Source: Primula veris
Taxonomy: Eukaryota; Streptophyta; Magnoliopsida; Ericales; Primulaceae
NCBI GenBank assembly: GCA_963682055.1
Contig: OY821740.1
Span: 45,032,795 to 45,096,794, forward strand
Reading direction: 5' to 3'
Length of the DNA stretch: 64,000 nucleotides
Shown here: one piece after another, positions 58,441 to 64,000 of the stretch
Numbering within the stretch: the stretch's first letter is position 1
Layout of the letters: each line of letters starts with the position of its first letter
The notes under the pieces: generated by a model
Seen by the model: only the letters and a program-made list of their open reading frames with translations
Told to the model about the DNA's origin: nothing
Database searches by the model: none
Program-made: the position numbers and the translations under genes

Positions 58441-59096
58441 TATTACTTTTTCCTCAGTTTTTTTCCTTATTCTCCCCATTCTTTCCCGCTTATTGCTCTA
58501 AAAATTAATTTCCTGCTGGCTAATTTCGTTCCTCATCTCTCCTGTTCTATTGTCAACTCCACCTTTCCTCTCGCGCTCCTTAGGTTCTAATTGTTATTTA
58601 TCCCCATTACTATCCAACAAATCTAACTTTATGTGATACTTTTTTAGAGAACCCGGGTTCTAATTTTCCTTTTCAGCAAAGACTATTTATAACGGTTCCA
58701 GTATTTATAGGAACACTCGCTCACAAAGAAGCTTTTAGTAAGGAAGCATAATGTTGGTGAACTGAACTTCTGGACATTCCAACGTTTCCTGTTTACTTAC
58801 CTTTTTTCGCTGTGGACACTAAAGTACCTGTTGGCAAACATAGAATGTACCTTCTGATTGGCATTAGTGATCATATAAAGTTTATATTGTGTAATATATT
58901 AATATTCCACTGTAAAAGTAAAGAGTAAATGCATCTCATTCTACATTATCCTCGTTACAAACCCTTTCTTGTGTTCTATTTTTGATTTAAGTAGCTTAAA
59001 TATCCTCATTAATTGGAAGAGGAAAAGGAAAGGTGAATGAAAAAGGAGCAGAAACAAAATCATATAGGTAGATGTCTCGTGTCTGCACAGCCAGCA
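58441..59096. other. Spacer downstream of PP2C
   Basis: No gene is visible. The last part should hold the 3' untranslated region of the minus-strand PP2C. Confidence 0.4.
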
Positions 59097-61753
59097 CTAC
59101 ATATCTCTCTTGAGATCGATTACGACCACAGTCACATTATCGCTGCTTCGCCTTGACAACGCCAGTTTCGTTAACAGCATCGACGCAACTGAGCATGCCT
59201 TGTCCGAACTTCCATCTCCACTTACTCTTTCCTCCTCCGAGCAAGTTTCGTTTCCTGCCTTCAAACACATGCGCGCCACTCCACAAGCTGTTTCGTTCGA
59301 AACTACATCCCATAGCCCGTCGCTTGCTAGGATCAAGAACTCATCCTCTGCTGTCCGATCTGTCTCTGTCACCTCCGGCTCGCTACTTACATATGGCTTT
59401 AAGTAGCTGTCACCTGCATATGTATGAATGAGTATTGAGAACCTATAGTAATCCACACTCACCATAATTTAGATAAAGACTCAACTTATATTTGTAACAC
59501 AATTCTATTTATCACAGTACTGACTCATCAAAAATCTTCCTACAACAATAACAAAACTATGTACCATGAAACCCATCAAGTTTTGTACTACCATTGGTCT
59601 TACCAATAGCTCTAGACATGGCGAGAACTCCTAGAACACGAGGGCCATCCCAGTATATCACTCTCCCACCGGCTGCTTGTATTCGGCTCAATTCATCAGG
59701 ACGATCAGGCTATTATCATCAAAAGGGAAAAAAACATTTCTATAAGTATTTTCCTAGATTAAGGGCTAATCTAGTTGTAGCATGCAAGCATATACATGAA
59801 GATTGGGGAAAAAAACGAACTTCATTCAGTTTAAAGCTTCTTATGATCTCTTCTAGTAATTTTCAAGCCAAAATATCAAGTAAATCAAATTTATACCTAA
59901 CAAAAAAAAAAAAAAGCGAAAACAATTGAGCTTGAAAGTACAAAGGTCACTTTTTCAGTTTTCTTAAGGCATAAGCTCCAGTGGGCAGTGCCGCAGTGGG
60001 TGCAACTAACCTTATGATCGGTTGATAAGGGAATAGCTTTGCCACCCCAGCAAAGAACTGCCCTAGAGTCACCGCAGTTCGCAATAATAATCTTATCAGC
60101 AGTAATAACAGCTGTAACCGCAGTTGATCCAACTGCGTCTGACTCAGGATACCGGAGCTCGCATCGGCAACTACTGCTACCAATGCTAGTATTATTTTTG
60201 TTGCAACTAGCCACCTCTTGGTCCATGTTAGAAAAGCTTCGTTTCATCACGTTTTCCCACTCACCGCTACTGTTGTCGGTATTCTCCAACTCTTCTTTCA
60301 CTAGCCCATGTAATCGCTCTCCACATTTAGTTGCCACCTACAAAAACAAATCCAAATTAATTGACCGATGTGTTCCAACTCTTGTATTGTATTGTATTAT
60401 AAGATACACAATTCTTCCATCTGAACTAAAAGCTGTAGACACATGTTTCTAAGAACCCGGATGTTCGTAGGAAAATACCGTGGTAAGGAGAAGTGATTTA
60501 TCCCACTTTGCCTAGATATGCAGTACTTATATGGTATATAAGGTAAAAGTATCTTCATTCTTATTACCAATTTAAAGCCGTGCGGCCTAAGAAGAGATGA
60601 CAAAATTGAGCAAAAATGGATAATATTGTAAGAAACAGATGGTTGCGGTCTGTTCAAAGGATCGGGTCGCTACAATTGGTATCAGAACCGCTATCTAGCC
60701 GATGTTGACACTAGCAACCCGGAAGGACGGCGTGTCCGACGAGGAAATCGTGCTTGAAGGGAGAAGAGTGCTTGAAGGGAGAAGAGTAAGAACCCGAATT
60801 TTTATATAAAAATACCGTGGTAAAGAGAAGTGAGCCGGTTGCGGTCTGATAGAAGGACCAAGACGTTATAAAATTGATATTAATTATATTTGCCTGTAAT
60901 AAAGTGACATCTTTCTCTAATTTCTTATATCTCTAATTTCGTAAAATTATTAAAGCCCGAGCTTTTCTTTTTATTTGTTGGATTGGGTTGACCAGTCAAG
61001 CTTTTGTCATTTGTAGTATTTAGCCGTAAAAACTATAACTTTTAAAATAGATGAAGCCATTCTTTTCTCACCCTCCAAAAGTCCCAACTTATTTGCTTGA
61101 AAGCTGCAAGAAAACTAGTCTTAAGTTTTGCTAAATTGGTGCATCTATTTTATTTGCCAATTTGTTTTGTTTGTCCTACATAACAAACGTACGTCTCAAC
61201 AATTTTTACAAGATGTCCTATTTAGCATAATTAGCATGATAAACAGATAGTAATGGTATCTTCCAGAGGATTTAAGTCTACTCAAGTGATTTTGAACTTT
61301 TTCAAGAAAGAAAAAAATCCATACATGAGAGCAGCCATGGCCGTCGTAGACTCCAAAGAAATGTAACCCGAGCTCATCCCCCTTCCCACAAAACTTGGGC
61401 TGAATCGCAACCACATCCTCCATATCTCTCCTCCTTCCGCAAACCGATGCCATTCCATACTTCGGAGTAACCTCCATCCCTTCCACCAATGACAGAACCA
61501 CCGGACTTTCTAAAACCGCCTCTGCTCCCTCAGATTTGTCATTTTCAGGCGACTCCTGAATTCCATCTTCATGGTTCATGAAAGAGTTTCCGTGATCCCT
61601 CGGAGACTCCAGCTTCTGTCTTTTAGCTTCAGAATCATATTCCGCAGAAGGCTTGATGCGCCGGAGCTCTATCCTCCGATGTCTTGCAGCTCGTGAACTG
61701 GGCGACGTCTTAGAGGACGACCCTTTCACCTTGTTCATGTACATGTCTGCCAT
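59097..61753 (-). CDS. Clade A protein phosphatase 2C (ABA co-receptor type)
   Basis: Mg/Mn-dependent Ser/Thr phosphatase of clade A. Such enzymes dephosphorylate SnRK2 kinases and are inhibited by ABA-bound PYR/PYL receptors. Exons are 61753-61325, 60337-60011, 59709-59604 and 59413-59097, giving 392 residues. The N-terminal region is basic and variable ([13 protein letters not shown]). The catalytic domain begins near [11 protein letters not shown], with metal-site motif [11 protein letters not shown] ending exon 1, then [40 protein letters not shown] and [14 protein letters not shown], closing with [12 protein letters not shown]. The Trp in [11 protein letters not shown] is the residue clade A phosphatases insert into the receptor gate. 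The sequence most resembles PP2CA/AHG3 and HAI types rather than ABI1/HAB1. ACGTG motifs about 300-410 bp upstream fit ABA induction. Intron 1 holds LTR-retrotransposon remnants. Confidence 0.95.
60451..60890 (+). mobile_element. LTR-retrotransposon remnants with primer binding site
   Basis: Two related blocks start AAGAACCCG at 60451 and 60788 and share AAAATACCGTGGTAA, GAGAAGTGA and GGTTGCGGTCTG. In the first, an LTR-like end CGCTACA is followed by TGGTATCAGAACC (60677-60689), close to the usual initiator-Met primer binding site TGGTATCAGAGC. The second ends with a decayed version, TTGATATTAAT. Between them an 18-bp unit GTGCTTGAAGGGAGAAGA is doubled. The first block has about 145 bp that the second lacks. 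These are fragments of an old LTR element inside PP2C intron 1; internal coding parts are absent. Confidence 0.65.
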
Positions 61754-62244
61754 GATTTACAACTTTATATATGATTCTTTTAGTATTTTTGGTTATCAAA
61801 TGACTCTATATATGATTTGAGGTTGTCTATGCTATAGGAAAAACTGAAGATTTTTCTTGATACTCTAGCGCTAGTTTATCAAAGACTGGGAAAATATCAA
61901 AATATGGGAACATGCATGAATATATACATGATATAGGAAATGAGGAACAGTCCCGCGTAATTAAAAAAGGGAAGAAATAATGTAATGTTTTTTTGTAAGA
62001 GTTGATCTGGACCGTTGATATTTGTGCTATCACACTCCACCCGTCAGCCTAGCGAGGCCACGTGTATAGTCGTCTATACGTGCCCCGCAATGGAACTACT
62101 TTAAGTACACGCAAGTAGTCCTATTTTAGGTTGATTTTGATTTTAAAAAAGACCGATACGTGTCGATGATTCAAGTATGCTGAGTTGCATTTAAATTTGG
62201 TTCATTTTTCCAATTTTACATATTATCATTTACGAATATTTGGT
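61754..62244 (-). promoter_or_regulatory. PP2C upstream region with ABRE-like ACGTG motifs
   Basis: Upstream of the PP2C start the sequence has CCACGTGT at 62058-62065, TACGTGCC near 62077-62084 and TACGTGTC near 62157-62164. All contain the ACGTG core of ABA-responsive elements; ACGTGTC and CACGTG are strong variants bound by ABF/AREB factors. They lie about 305-410 bp before the ATG. Clade A PP2C genes are known to be ABA-induced as negative feedback, so these are plausible functional sites. Whether they act on this gene is inferred from position. Confidence 0.6.
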
Positions 62245-62488
62245 ATATACATTGCTCTCTCCGTCTAATTAATTATCCATTACGAAATTACGTGTAATTT
62301 TGATCGGTTATTAAAATTGTCGGAGTGAAAATTTTTAAAAGTTAATAATATAGTTTAAAAATTAAATTATATGATACATGTTTAAAATTTATTATTTCGA
62401 CAATTTTAATACATGTTATAAATCAGTCAAAATTACACGTAATTTCGTAAATGATAATTAATTGAGAACGAATGGAGTAACATATAAG
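62245..62488. mobile_element. Stowaway-like MITE
   Basis: Left arm AATTAATTATCCATTACGAA then ATTACGTGTAATTTTGA, and the right arm read inward AATTAATTATCATTTACGAA then ATTACGTGTAATTTTGA, form inverted repeats of over 60 bp. The outer ends CTCTCCGTCT and ACTCCATTCG resemble the CTCCGTC terminus of Stowaway elements, and TA dinucleotides flank it. It sits upstream of the PP2C promoter region and its arms bring extra ACGTG cores. Confidence 0.65.
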
Positions 62489-63070
62489 TTAATTTACTTT
62501 GTTCCTTCGGTGACATCCGATAATTTAATTTAATTTTTAGCGACGAAATAAGGAATCTTAAATGAAAGAGGTCGAAATTCTATATAATTTTTTTCATATA
62601 ATGTATATATGCAATTTATCTTTACGTAGTATGAAGAGGGGGACGAATCAAGATTTTAATCAAAAATATATAAAAAAACATTAATTTTCCGTTAATTTTT
62701 TTCAAAAGGGAGGAGTTCCTTCAATGTTTACTTCAATGGTTTTCGTTGGTAATTACAATAATAGTTGGTCGTCCTCTTAGTTTTTGTTCATACCGGTAAT
62801 AATTTGCATGACGTTTTCTTTCGTCATTTCCTTATATAGTGGAAACATAGTTAATTTTTAAAAACAAGAAAAGGGAAAGGTCTCACTCAACCTACAAGAT
62901 TATATAGTATTAATTTTTAAAATTCTGTATTCGTATGTTGTTTGGAGGCTTTGCGTTTCATTGCTAGCATGTTTTTTTTCTTCATGTAATTGTATTTAGT
63001 GTACCCGAGTAATATCAAATCCGTATGGATGTAAGATTTAATAGTAGTTTCCCTTCCCATCATTATATTT
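62489..63070. other. AT-rich spacer
   Basis: No gene or repeat is recognisable. Confidence 0.4.
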
Positions 63071-63385
63071 AGTAGTAATTCTCATTCACCCATTATATAT
63101 ATGGGGTGTGTCGTCTAATGAGTATCCATTGCACCCTAAGTACCCGAACACGAGAAATTGATATTGTCTGGATTAATTAATCAAACAATGAATATGTAAA
63201 TCAATCTAAATAATCGATAATGTGCATCTTACTTAGTAGTAATTATCTTTCATGCATTATATGGCGTGACTAATGTGTATTTACTGCTAAGTACCCAAAC
63301 TAGAAATTGACACTGCCTGAATTAATCAAACAATGAATTTGTAGATATATGGAATCTTAATAATCCATAATGTGCCATCTCATTT
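63071..63385. repeat. 164-bp tandem duplication
   Basis: Two copies beginning AGTAGTAATT at 63071 and 63235 share CTAAGTACCC, AGAAATTGA, TTAATCAAACAATGAAT and TAATGTGC in the same order with small indels. Confidence 0.8.
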
Positions 63386-64000
63386 ACACATATCATACTA
63401 AAGTCCATACATGTTAATGATTATATATAGAATCTAAATTAATCTCGGTTTGCAATTTGAAATTAAAATTAATGAAAAATCAGAACATATTACGTCATAT
63501 TTACACTTGTTTCTATATCACAGGACACTAATTTTATATGGACACGTTTCAAAGTGTGTCCAAGTTGTGTTTATGTATGTACACATAGTTCAAAGGAAAT
63601 CCTCTAGTGTGGGTTTTGTACATAATGGATACATAGTATGCCGGTGATGGTTCAACTAAATTAAAATAAAGTGACATTGGACTTTTCAGAGATAGTTCGC
63701 ACTAGGTTCAGGAGGAATGGAAATTTTAGATTATCATATAAAAAAATATTTTCTTATAGTATATTTATTATTTAATATTATCAGCTTGACAAACAGAAAT
63801 ATGTAAGGATACAGAAAACAAGTTTTGAGTATGAAATGTAAACTGGCAGCGAAACGAAAACACAATTACATAAAGGTTACTGTCATTTTACCCCCTATAT
63901 AATGGCAATATGGTTTAAATCCCAGTTATAACTTGTTGTGAACTCTCTTAAAAATCGTTTTTTTTTATCCGCGAATATATCGCCCATAACTTTAACTTGT
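63386..64000. other. Terminal spacer
   Basis: AT-rich, no gene recognised up to the window edge. Confidence 0.4.

Noticed and set aside
59110..60452. Plus-strand open frames over the PP2C exons
   Set aside because: They lie antisense to well-supported PP2C exons and follow from the GC-rich coding sequence there.

Overview
This is eudicot plant nuclear DNA. It is AT-rich, has GT-AG introns throughout, and carries plant-specific families: a GT1 glycosyltransferase with a PSPG box, GH35 beta-galactosidase with a SUEL lectin tail, RABA GTPase, sterol C-4 oxidase SMO2, clade A PP2C and a COPT copper transporter. Plant repeats (MITEs, a solo LTR, LINE fragments, a plastid tRNA relic) fill the spaces. 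I cannot name the species.

Layout: 1-2.5 kb holds a CCTAGGCGG-type MITE with an 11-bp target duplication and a degraded plastid-derived tRNA-Thr. 2.5-4.4 kb (minus) is a two-exon UDP-glycosyltransferase. 6.6-7.0 kb (minus) is an intronless COPT copper transporter. 7.3-9.8 kb is repeats, including a 358-bp foldback element and a 1.2-kb solo LTR flanked by ATATC. 10.9-15.1 kb (minus) is a 16-exon beta-galactosidase. 16.9-17.1 kb is a short LINE 3' end with a 15-bp target duplication. 19.1-21.7 kb (plus) is a two-exon RABA2-type Rab. 24.2-31.9 kb (plus) is a PP1 catalytic subunit whose 5.9-kb first intron was built by tandem duplication. 34.7-38.7 kb (plus) is RNA polymerase II subunit RPB7. 40.1-46.4 kb (minus) is a 15-exon coiled-coil protein. 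46.4-51.7 kb is a repeat-rich spacer. 51.7-55.9 kb (plus) is SMO2. 57.5-58.4 kb (minus) is a LINE-type zinc-binding/RNase H relic. 59.1-61.8 kb (minus) is a clade A PP2C with ACGTG elements upstream.

I derived splice junctions for all seven multi-exon genes by hand, and every model gives an uninterrupted frame of the length expected for its family where that is known. The genes do not form an evident cluster or pathway. They look like unrelated housekeeping and signalling genes separated by repeats.

I found no undescribed system. The more interesting signals are structural: a duplicated donor/acceptor pair that could form a frameshifting cryptic exon in RPB7, an intron expanded by nested tandem repeats in PP1, a MITE that dates an intron duplication in SMO2, a MITE nested in a tandem array, and CT/GA tracts at the 5' ends of five genes.
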